This document shows, in pieces, positions 60,101 through 64,000 of a stretch of 64,000 nucleotides of DNA. The first letter of the stretch is position 1. Each line of letters starts with the position of its first letter. Origin of the DNA: Caprimulgus europaeus (Eukaryota > Chordata > Aves > Caprimulgiformes > Caprimulgidae); NCBI GenBank assembly GCA_907165065.1, contig OU015523.1, positions 125,241,023 to 125,305,022 of the forward strand. Reading direction: 5' to 3'. Below the pieces are notes generated by a model that made no database searches, was not told where the DNA came from, and worked only from the letters and a program-made list of their open reading frames with translations. The position numbers were made by a program, and so were the translations under genes.

Positions 60101-63100
60101 CGCCAGCGCCAGCGGGGTGGGAGCCCGGGAATCTCCCGTGGGGTGCGTGAGGGATGCCCCGCAGAAAAGCAGCGCCTGGGTCTCGGCCAGGTCCGCGGTG
60201 GTGACGGCCACGCACAGCGCCTGCGGGGAGGTGCGGGGGGGAGGAGGAGGAGGAGGAGGAGGATGGAGCGGGAATGTGGACACTCCCCGTCAACTGCCGG
60301 GGCAGGAGCTGGGAGGTTGGGATTAGGGATTGGGATTGGGATTGGGATTGGGAGGGAAAGTTGGGAGCGGGCGGAGAGTCCGGCCCCGCGGGAGCCGCTG
60401 AGCTCATGCGGGTGCGGGCGGGACGGGGCGGGCGGGACGGGGCGGGACAGGGCGGGCGAGACGGGGCGGGGACGGGGCGGGGCGGGCAGCAGGGAAACAA
60501 ACGGGACCACGCGGGCCAGCGGCGTGGCCGTGACGTGGACATCGTGTGTCCCCTGCATGTCCCCAGTGTGTCCCTGGCGTGTCCCTTGTGTGGCCATGGT
60601 GTGTCCCCTGCATGTCCCCAGTGTGTCCCTCACATGTCCCCTGCATGTCCATGGTGTGTCCCCTGCATGTCCATGGTGTGTCCCTGCTGTGTCCCCAGCA
60701 TGTCCATGGTGTGTCCCCTGCATGTCCCAGTGTGTCCTCAGCATGTCCATGGTGTGTCCATAGTGTGTCCCTCACATGTCCCCTGCATGTCCATGGCATG
60801 TCCCTACTGTGTCCATGGTGTGTCCCCTGCGTGCCCATGCCATGTCCATGGTGTGTCCCAAGTGTGTCCCCAGCATGTCCATGGTGTGTCCCTGCCATGT
60901 CCATGGTATGTCCCTAGTGTATGCCCAGCACATCCATGGTGTGTCCATGATGTGTCACTCACATGTCCCCTGCATGTCCATGGTGTGTCCCCAGTGCGTC
61001 CCTCACATGCCCCCTGCATGTCCCCTGCATGTCCATGCCATGTCCCTGGTGTGTCCCTGGTTTGTCCCCAGCATGTCCATGGTGTGTCCCCTGCATGTCC
61101 ATGGTGTGTCCCTTGCATGTCCATGCCATGTCCCTGCTGTGTCCATGGCATGTCCCCTGCATGTCCATGGTGTGTCCCTGCTGTGTCCCCTGCATGTCCA
61201 TGATGTGTCCATGGTGTGTCCCAAGTATGTCCCCAGCATGTCTATGGCATGTTCCTGCTGTGTCCATGGTGTGACCCCAGTGTGTCCCTCACATGCCCCC
61301 TGCATGTCCCCTGCATGTCCATGCCATGTCCATGGTGTGTCCCTGGTGTGTCCCAAGTGTGTCCCCAGCATGCCCATGATGTGCCCCTGCCATGCCCATG
61401 ATGTGTCCCCTGCATGTCCATGGTGTGTCCCTCGTGTGTCCCCTGCATGTCTCTGCCATGTCCCTGGTATGACCCTGCCGTGTCCCCCGCATGTCTCTGC
61501 TGTGTCCCTGCTGTGTCCCCTGCATGTCCATGGTGTGTCCCCAGCATGTCCCCACACAACCATGGTGGAGCCACAGCAGAGATGCAGGGGTGACACCTCC
61601 CACACCAGCCCCACAGCCACCGTCCCACGGACACACAGACACTGTCTGTCTGTGACACGGACACACAAGTGTCACTTGTCCCCGCTGGTGTCCCCGGCTG
61701 GGTGCCAGGTGCCCACGGGTGATGGGGACAGAGAGATGGTGGGTGTCCCCCCACAACTGACCCACACCACCATGATGTCATTCCCTGTGCCATGGTGACA
61801 TTCCCTGTGCCAAGGTGACACTCCCTCTGCCAAGGTGACAATCCCTGAGCTGGGGTGACACTCCCTGTGCCAGGGTGACAATCCCTGTGCCAGGGTGACA
61901 ATCCCTGTACCAGGGTGACACTCCCTGTGCCAGGGGGACAATCCCTGTGCTGGGGTGACAATCCCTCTGCCAAGGTGACATCCCCTGCACCAGGGTGACA
62001 ATCCCTCTGCCAGGGTGACAATCCCTGTGCCAGGGTGACAATCCCTGTGCCAGGGTGACACTCTATGTGCCGGGGTGACAATCCCTGTGCTGGGGTGACA
62101 CTCCCTGTGCCAGGGTGACACTCCCTGTGCTGGGGTGACAATCCCTGTGCTGGGGTGACACTCTCTGTACCAGGGTGACAATCACCTGTCCCCCCCAGGA
62201 CCCCACCCAGCCCAACCCTGGACCCCAACCCCATCTCCAAGCCAAGGAGAGCCGATCCCTGGAGACCCCACCTCAGCCCAGGTCCTCCAGCCTGGCCATG
62301 CCACTGGCTGTGCCTCACCCTGGAGATGTCACCTTGTCCCCACAGCTGGTTTGTCCCCCCTGGAGATCCCCAAGCTTGGTCTGGGGGTGCAGGGTGGGGA
62401 CATAGAGTGGTGCAGTGGGTGACACAGGCAGGGAAGGAGGATGGGAAACCTCAAGACCCCACCTCAGCACCCAGAGGGGACCCTCCCCAAGAAGGTCCCC
62501 ACCCATCCTTGGTGGCCACCGACCCTGTGGAGCTCGTCCTGGTGGCCGAAGAGGGGGTGGTAGCGGCGGTACTTGCCCTCCCGGTACTTGGCGGTGACAA
62601 AGCGTCTCCTGTCCCCGCTGGGGCTGCTGGGGACAATGGCCTCGCTGGGGGGGACGTTGGCCGCCCAGAACTGGTTGGCCACCGAGTTGCCGATGTGGTG
62701 GAAGAGCTGAGGGGACAAGGAGGGGACAAGGAAGGTGCAGTCATCCCCCCCCAGCCATGGGATCTCCACACCAGCCCAGTAAGGTCATGGGGTCCCCACA
62801 TCACCCCAGTAAGGCCATGGGGTGCTTCACCAGTACCCCAGTAAGGCCATGGAGGGGTCCCCATATCAACCCAGTAAGGCCATGGGGTCCCCACATCACC
62901 CCAGTAAGGCCATGGGGGTCCCCATATGACCCCAGTAAGGCCATGGGGTGCTCCACCAGCACCCCAGTAAGGCCATGGGTTCCCCACATCATCCCAGTAG
63001 GGTCAGGGGGTCTCTATATCACCCCAGTAAGGAGATGGGGCTCCCCACACCATCCCAGTAAGGAGAGGGGGTGCCCTGGAGGGGGCTCATGGAGGGGTCC

Positions 63101-64000
63101 CCATATCATCCCAGTAAGGTTATGGGGGTCCCCGCATCATCCCAGTAAGGAGATGGGGGGTCAGCTCCACAGCCATCACCCCACACCTCAGCCCCACAGT
63201 CACCACCCCACACCAACCCCACAGCTCCACAGCCACCACCCCACACCAGCTCCACAGCCATCACCCCACACTGACCCCACAGCCATCACCCCACACTGAC
63301 CCCACAGCCTCACATCCATCACCCCACACCTCAGCCCCACAGCCATCACCCCACACCAGCCCCACAGCCCCACAGCCACCATCCCACACTGACCCCACAG
63401 ACATCACCCCACACCAGCCCCACAGCCCCACAGCCATCACCCCACTCTGACCCCACAGCCCCACAGCCATCACCCCACACTGACCCCACAACCCCACAGC
63501 CACCACCCCACACCTCAGCCCCACAGCCCCACAGCCCCCACCCCACAGACACACAGCCACTGGTGTCCCCTCCCCAGCCCCCCCACACCACAGCATCACC
63601 CCAGGGGCTTGGCTCAGGATGGGGACCCCCATGGGGAGGGGACAGGCTGGGGGTGTCCATGGGGACAGGCTGGGGGTGTCCATGGAGGGGACAGGCTGGG
63701 GGTGTCCATGGGGACAGGCTGGGGGTGTCCATGGAGGGGACAGGCTGGGGGTGTCCATGGGGGGGACAGGCTGGGGGTGTCCATGGGGAGGGGACAGCCT
63801 GGGGGTGTCCATGGGGGGGGGACAGGCTGGGGGTGTCCATGGGGAGGGGACAGCCTGGGGGTGTCCATGGGGGGGGGACAGCCTGGGGGTGTCCATGGGG
63901 AGGGGACAGGCTGGGGGTGTCCATGGGAGGGGACAGGCTGTGGGGGTGTGTCCCCCAGAGTGACTTTGGGGGGGTCAATACCTGGATCAGGACGGGGACC
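42120..64000 (-). CDS. ARAP1: ARAP1 C-terminal two-thirds, 22 coding exons, 5' end outside window
   Basis: ARAP1 is a cytoplasmic and membrane-associated GTPase-activating protein that acts on Arf and Rho-family GTPases and is controlled by phosphoinositide binding through its PH domains; it works in actin remodelling and endocytic receptor traffic. The exons, in transcription order, are 64000-63982 (partial), 62706-62524, 60220-60046, 59018-58884, 58585-58450, 57533-57431, 57217-57022, 55849-55804, 55570-55407, 55107-54895, 52607-52502, 51606-51459, 51013-50930, 50784-50716, 50562-50445, 49029-48916, 48210-48068, 46589-46507, 44751-44701, 44131-44068, 43589-43434 and 42137-42120. They total 2523 in-frame nt (840 codons plus stop) after one partial base. 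The domain order is ArfGAP end, ankyrin, PH3, PH4, RhoGAP, RA, PH5. The ending LLRNV and the residues before it fit ARAP1; as I recall it, ARAP3 has a long proline-rich tail here instead. Residue numbers in the exon entries count from the first full codon in the window. Confidence 0.95.
42855..43378. repeat. Intronic minisatellite, about 65 bp
   Basis: Eight units with AGGGACAGTCCCCTCTCCAG, CTTTGGGGACCAGGA and CAGCGTGTGATGGGGAGGGA in the last ARAP1 intron. Confidence 0.95.
43434..43589 (-). CDS. ARAP1: ARAP1 window exon 21: post-PH5 tail
   Basis: It encodes 52 residues (784-835): [26 protein letters not shown], then [14 protein letters not shown]. An internal GTGAGG/GCAG pair could look like a 30-nt intron, but reading straight through keeps the spacing of the ARAP1 family, so one exon is preferred. 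Donor GTGAGT. Confidence 0.92.
43622..43978 (-). mobile_element. CR1 LINE fragment in ARAP1 intron
   Basis: Minus orientation, same as the gene. Contains TGGAAAAGCCCTTTGAGCTC (3' part) and ORF2 remnants ([20 protein letters not shown]). Frameshifted. Confidence 0.9.
43985..44058. repeat. AGAACCTGCCCC tandem repeat
   Basis: Six 12-bp units, close to the donor of the exon at 44068. Confidence 0.9.
44068..44131 (-). CDS. ARAP1: ARAP1 window exon 20: PH5 C-terminal helix
   Basis: It encodes [20 protein letters not shown] (763-782) plus Q783. The closing PH helix has its conserved Trp at 775. Acceptor CGCAG, donor GTAGGG. Confidence 0.95.
44366..44698. repeat. 35-bp minisatellite carrying CAGGTGAGT
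   Basis: Nine units of CCCTCTGTCCAGGGGACAGG plus TGAGTGTCCCCGTGT. Each has a perfect 5' splice-site consensus on the plus strand, antisense to ARAP1. Confidence 0.95.
44701..44751 (-). CDS. ARAP1: ARAP1 window exon 19: PH5 strand (51 nt)
   Basis: It encodes [16 protein letters not shown] (746-761) between split Cys and Trp codons. Donor GTGAGG, with a 35-bp minisatellite starting immediately beyond it. Confidence 0.94.
44788..45140. repeat. CCATGTCCCC decamer array
   Basis: Units of about 10 bp (CTGCCATGTCCCC, CAGTGCCCTGTCCCC, CTGACACGTCCCC) in the intron upstream (minus sense: downstream of exon 18). Confidence 0.93.
45185..45545. repeat. CA-rich alternating purine-pyrimidine array
   Basis: CACACA and CACACGT-type sequence with TGCACA insertions. 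Z-DNA-prone. Confidence 0.94.
45708..46480. repeat. CATCCC/CATCTC hexamer array
   Basis: About 770 bp in an ARAP1 intron. An 813-codon plus-strand ORF begins here and is an artefact of stop-free repeats. Confidence 0.96.
46507..46589 (-). CDS. ARAP1: ARAP1 window exon 18: PH5 strands
   Basis: It encodes residues 718-744: [20 protein letters not shown], then LRPPT, and ends two bases into a Cys codon. Acceptor CCCAG, donor GTGAGC. Confidence 0.95.
46895..47252. repeat. Intronic minisatellite CATGGGGACACCAATGTCAC
   Basis: About ten units of 30-36 bp ending in CCCCTCCTCAGCAC. Confidence 0.94.
47640..48060. repeat. GGGAAA/GGGAA polypurine tract next to exon 17 donor
   Basis: Plus strand GGGAAAG then GGGAA units. 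It ends about 8 nt from the splice donor of the exon ending at 48068, so the ARAP1 pre-mRNA here is polypyrimidine. Confidence 0.97.
48068..48210 (-). CDS. ARAP1: ARAP1 window exon 17: PH5 start
   Basis: It encodes residues 671-717: [17 protein letters not shown], then [19 protein letters not shown], the opening strands of the fifth PH domain. The donor GTGAGT is followed within a few bases by a 420-bp polypyrimidine tract on the transcribed sense. Confidence 0.95.
48366..48897. repeat. CATCC pentamer array
   Basis: CATCC and CATCCC or CATCTC units. Minus sense is GGGATG, starting about 18 nt after the donor of the exon ending at 48916. Confidence 0.97.
48916..49029 (-). CDS. ARAP1: ARAP1 window exon 16: RA domain end
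   Basis: It encodes residues 633-669: [16 protein letters not shown] and [18 protein letters not shown]. Acceptor CACAG, donor GTGAGG. About 18 nt past the donor the intron becomes a GGGAT array rich in G triplets. Confidence 0.94.
49185..49455. repeat. 36-bp minisatellite in ARAP1 intron
   Basis: About eight units with CCCCTGGGGAGGTGACTTTT and GTGACCTTGGCCCATGGT. Confidence 0.95.
49835..50425. repeat. CATCTC hexamer array
   Basis: CCATCTC and CCATCCC units over about 590 bp, reaching to within about 20 bp of the exon 15 donor. Confidence 0.96.
50445..50562 (-). CDS. ARAP1: ARAP1 window exon 15: RA domain core
   Basis: It encodes residues 593-631: [15 protein letters not shown], then [15 protein letters not shown], typical RA-domain text. 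The donor is GTGGGT, and the intron after it is G-rich and runs into a CATCTC array. Confidence 0.94.
50716..50784 (-). CDS. ARAP1: ARAP1 window exon 14: RA domain start
   Basis: It encodes 23 residues (570-592): [19 protein letters not shown], the first strands of the ubiquitin-like Ras-association domain. Phase 0 at both ends, with short flanking introns (145 and 153 bp). Confidence 0.94.
50930..51013 (-). CDS. ARAP1: ARAP1 window exon 13: RhoGAP-RA linker helix
   Basis: It encodes residues 542-569, a charged, Met-rich helix ([18 protein letters not shown]) that closes RhoGAP and leads to the Ras-association domain. The exon is exactly 28 codons, phase 0 at both ends. Acceptor GGCAG, donor GTGGGT. 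Confidence 0.93.
51075..51295. repeat. 125-bp tandem duplication in ARAP1 intron
   Basis: AGCAGACATGGGTCTCCAGA through GGCTTTGCAGGGAC occurs twice (about 51078 and 51203), nearly identical, so recent. Confidence 0.92.
51459..51606 (-). CDS. ARAP1: ARAP1 window exon 12: Rho[14 protein letters not shown] exon
   Basis: It encodes residues 493-541 with [17 protein letters not shown], the most conserved C-terminal RhoGAP motif, then [14 protein letters not shown]. Acceptor CACAG, donor GTAGGT. Confidence 0.96.
51695..52470 (-). mobile_element. CR1 LINE copy with intact ORF2 C-terminal frame
   Basis: A minus-oriented CR1 in the intron between exons 12 and 11, same strand as ARAP1. Positions 52459-51731 keep an open frame of 242 codons with CR1 ORF2 end motifs ([70 protein letters not shown]). 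Unlike other copies here it has no frameshift, so it is young, but it is 5'-truncated and lacks endonuclease and most of the reverse transcriptase. Confidence 0.94.
52502..52607 (-). CDS. ARAP1: ARAP1 window exon 11: RhoGAP helices
   Basis: It encodes residues 458-491: [19 protein letters not shown], then [14 protein letters not shown], a standard RhoGAP helix. It ends two bases into an Arg codon. Acceptor CACAG, donor GTACGA. Confidence 0.94.
52725..54595. repeat. Large ARAP1 intron minisatellite (CCATGGGGCTGGAGCA)
   Basis: Before about 53640, irregular units of GACCAGAGCATCCCAGCTCC type. From 53640 to 54570, regular 58-bp and 96-bp blocks with CACCCATCTCTGTGGGGCTG, GAGCACCCAGAGGCTGG and CACCCCAGCTCCATGGGG. 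The homogeneous second half suggests recent expansion. Confidence 0.96.
54895..55107 (-). CDS. ARAP1: ARAP1 window exon 10: RhoGAP catalytic exon
   Basis: It encodes residues 387-456. SEGIYRKSG carries the RhoGAP arginine finger (R394), which enters the GTPase active site in this family. [17 protein letters not shown] is the conserved helix with the Lys and Arg that support catalysis. The motif is intact, so the domain should be active. Acceptor TCCAG, donor GTGAGT. Confidence 0.96.
55407..55570 (-). CDS. ARAP1: ARAP1 window exon 9: end of PH4, start of RhoGAP
   Basis: It encodes residues 332-385. [19 protein letters not shown] ends PH4 with its conserved Trp (W346). DTLSEQQL is the linker. 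[15 protein letters not shown] begins the RhoGAP domain. Acceptor GGCAG, donor GTACGT. Confidence 0.95.
55804..55849 (-). CDS. ARAP1: ARAP1 window exon 8: PH4 strands (46 nt)
   Basis: This short exon encodes [14 protein letters not shown], a pair of PH4 beta strands, flanked by split Ser and Arg codons. Acceptor TCCAG, donor GTAAGA. The preceding intron (in transcription order) carries a CR1 insertion. Confidence 0.93.
56150..56992 (+). mobile_element. CR1 LINE fragment in ARAP1 intron, antisense
   Basis: Plus-oriented, about 840 bp. It runs from GGTGTTGGGACTGGTGCTGT through GGACAGGCTGGGAGAGTTGG to the standard 3' end (GGTGTCCCTGCTGCTGGCAG). Frameshifted ORF2. Confidence 0.93.
57022..57217 (-). 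CDS. ARAP1: ARAP1 window exon 7: PH3-PH4 linker and PH4
   Basis: It encodes residues 251-315. It opens with [19 protein letters not shown], and [18 protein letters not shown] continues into the fourth PH domain. LRKLQEL leads to a split Ser codon completed in the next exon. Donor T|GTGAGC; acceptor CTCAG. Confidence 0.94.
57293..57430. repeat. CATCC/CACCC array abutting exon 6 donor
   Basis: The pentamer array reaches position 57430, the first base of the intron on the minus strand. Confidence 0.95.
57431..57533 (-). CDS. ARAP1: ARAP1 window exon 6: PH3 C-terminal helix
   Basis: It encodes residues 217-250. [15 protein letters not shown] forms late PH strands, and [11 protein letters not shown] is the closing helix with the near-invariant PH tryptophan (W244). 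The donor GTGGGG is also the first unit of a GTGGG/GATGG tandem array (see findings). Confidence 0.94.
57747..58253. repeat. AAAGGGGTTAC minisatellite
   Basis: About 40 units of 10-12 bp (AAAGGGGTTAC, AAAGGGGATGC, AAAGGGGATCC). Confidence 0.96.
58450..58585 (-). CDS. ARAP1: ARAP1 window exon 5: PH3 core
   Basis: It encodes residues 172-215 of PH3: [19 protein letters not shown], the classic PH beta2-beta4 pattern, then [13 protein letters not shown]. The acceptor is CGCAG and the donor GTGAGG. The exon ends two bases into a Gly codon. Confidence 0.93.
58884..59018 (-). CDS. ARAP1: ARAP1 window exon 4: start of PH3
   Basis: It completes a split Glu codon and encodes residues 127-170, including [10 protein letters not shown], the first beta strand of the third PH domain (about residues 150-255). 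The donor is GTCCGT. The last base (G) pairs with AG in the next exon to make Glu. Confidence 0.92.
59125..59437. repeat. GGGAT pentamer array
   Basis: GGGAT and GGGGAT units in the intron between window exons 3 and 4. Confidence 0.97.
60046..60220 (-). CDS. ARAP1: ARAP1 window exon 3: ankyrin-repeat region
   Basis: It encodes residues 68-125 plus one base. The sequence has ankyrin-like helix-turn-helix text: [15 protein letters not shown], then [19 protein letters not shown]. The acceptor is CGCAG and the donor GTAAGG. This segment links the ArfGAP and PH3 domains. Confidence 0.93.
60290..60545. promoter_or_regulatory. Intronic CpG/GC-box cluster
   Basis: Several GGGCGGG Sp1-type boxes (60415-60490) lie with four GATTGG or GATTGGGATTG units (CCAAT-like on the minus strand) at 60317-60352 and GTGACGTGG near 60530. 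Only about 70 bp separate it from the exon starting at 60220. It could be an internal promoter, but no transcript start can be shown. Confidence 0.35.
60540..61558. repeat. GTCCATGGTGTGTCCCCTGCAT minisatellite
   Basis: About 70 units of 12-17 bp alternating GTCCATGGTGT, GTCCCCTGCAT and GTCCCTGCTGT. Confidence 0.96.
61780..62180. repeat. 20-bp minisatellite GGGTGACAATCCCTGTGCCA
   Basis: Twenty regular 20-bp units with few substitutions. Confidence 0.97.
62524..62706 (-). CDS. ARAP1: ARAP1 window exon 2: end of ArfGAP domain
   Basis: It encodes 61 residues (7-67) with the family motifs [13 protein letters not shown] and [16 protein letters not shown], which close the ArfGAP fold. The acceptor is a good CAG at 62707-62709. 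The donor reads AGG|GTCGGT, matching consensus only weakly after GT, but the phase-0 join to ALCVAV in the next exon matches the family. Confidence 0.93.
62770..63160. repeat. CCCCAGTAAGGCCATGGGG minisatellite
   Basis: About twelve units of 30-35 bp with CCACATCACCCCAGTAAGG. Confidence 0.94.
63165..63560. repeat. CCCCACAGCCATCACCCCACAC minisatellite
   Basis: About 18 units of 20-24 bp. Confidence 0.95.
63640..63950. repeat. GGGGACAGGCTGGGGGTGTCCATG minisatellite
   Basis: Eleven units of 24-31 bp, ending about 30 bp before the partial exon at the window edge. Confidence 0.96.
63982..64000 (-). CDS. ARAP1: ARAP1 window exon 1 (partial): ArfGAP helix
   Basis: This is the 3' end of an exon running off the window. 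It encodes VPVLIQ (residues 1-6) and is followed by the donor GTATTG. It joins in phase 0 to LFHHIGN in the next exon, giving the ArfGAP helix just before the [11 protein letters not shown] motif. The zinc-finger cysteines and catalytic arginine of the ArfGAP domain are encoded beyond 64000. Confidence 0.75.

Noticed and set aside
42120..64000. ARAP3 or ARAP2 as the gene identity
   Set aside because: The PH5 and tail text and the LLRNV ending fit ARAP1. From memory ARAP3 has a long proline-rich tail, and I recall ARAP2 as having a non-functional RhoGAP finger, while the Arg finger here is intact.

Overview
The window looks like avian nuclear DNA. Many 5'-truncated CR1 non-LTR retrotransposons share the CR1 3' end typical of birds, and the background is GC-rich and unusually dense in minisatellites and strand-asymmetric microsatellites, as in a microchromosome or subtelomeric region. 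The species and chromosome cannot be named from sequence alone.

One protein-coding gene can be supported. It lies on the minus strand from the right edge (64000) to a stop codon at 42120. Twenty-two coding exons with AG/GT boundaries and matching phases join into 840 codons plus a stop with no frame conflict. The product is the C-terminal part of ARAP1 (Arf-GAP with Rho-GAP domain, ankyrin repeats and PH domains 1): end of the ArfGAP domain, ankyrin region, PH3, PH4, RhoGAP, Ras-association domain, PH5, and the terminal LLRNV. The SAM domain, PH1, PH2 and the ArfGAP zinc finger lie beyond position 64000. A 3' UTR of about 780 nt probably ends near 41335, after an ATTAAA signal.

Positions 1-41100 hold no gene I can support. 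They are a mosaic of minisatellites, polypyrimidine or polypurine tracts, simple repeats and CR1 fragments. The main blocks are a CCCTT tract (0.29-0.72 kb), a GGGGACAGCATG minisatellite (1.0-3.0 kb), a polypyrimidine tract (4.75-6.07 kb), 22-bp and 38-bp minisatellites (6.25-8.65 kb), a Z-DNA-prone array (10.4-12.2 kb), a CR1-rich stretch with a CpG island (13.3-26.2 kb), purine tracts and a TTGCACGGGG array (26.8-29.4 kb), further pyrimidine, splice-site-like, AT-rich and E-box arrays (31-38 kb), and a telomere-like TTAGGGTGGG array (39.74-41.11 kb) just past the ARAP1 3' end. A few short unique islands carry regulatory-looking motifs: AP-1/MEF2 near 4.65 kb, an RFX X-box at 30.89 kb, and MARE plus GATA at 32.5 kb.

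Nearly every ARAP1 intron longer than about 500 bp has its own private tandem array or CR1 insertion, and several arrays touch or nearly touch splice sites. I saw no RNA genes, CRISPR arrays or other coding genes. Long ORFs across the repeats are products of stop-free repeat units.
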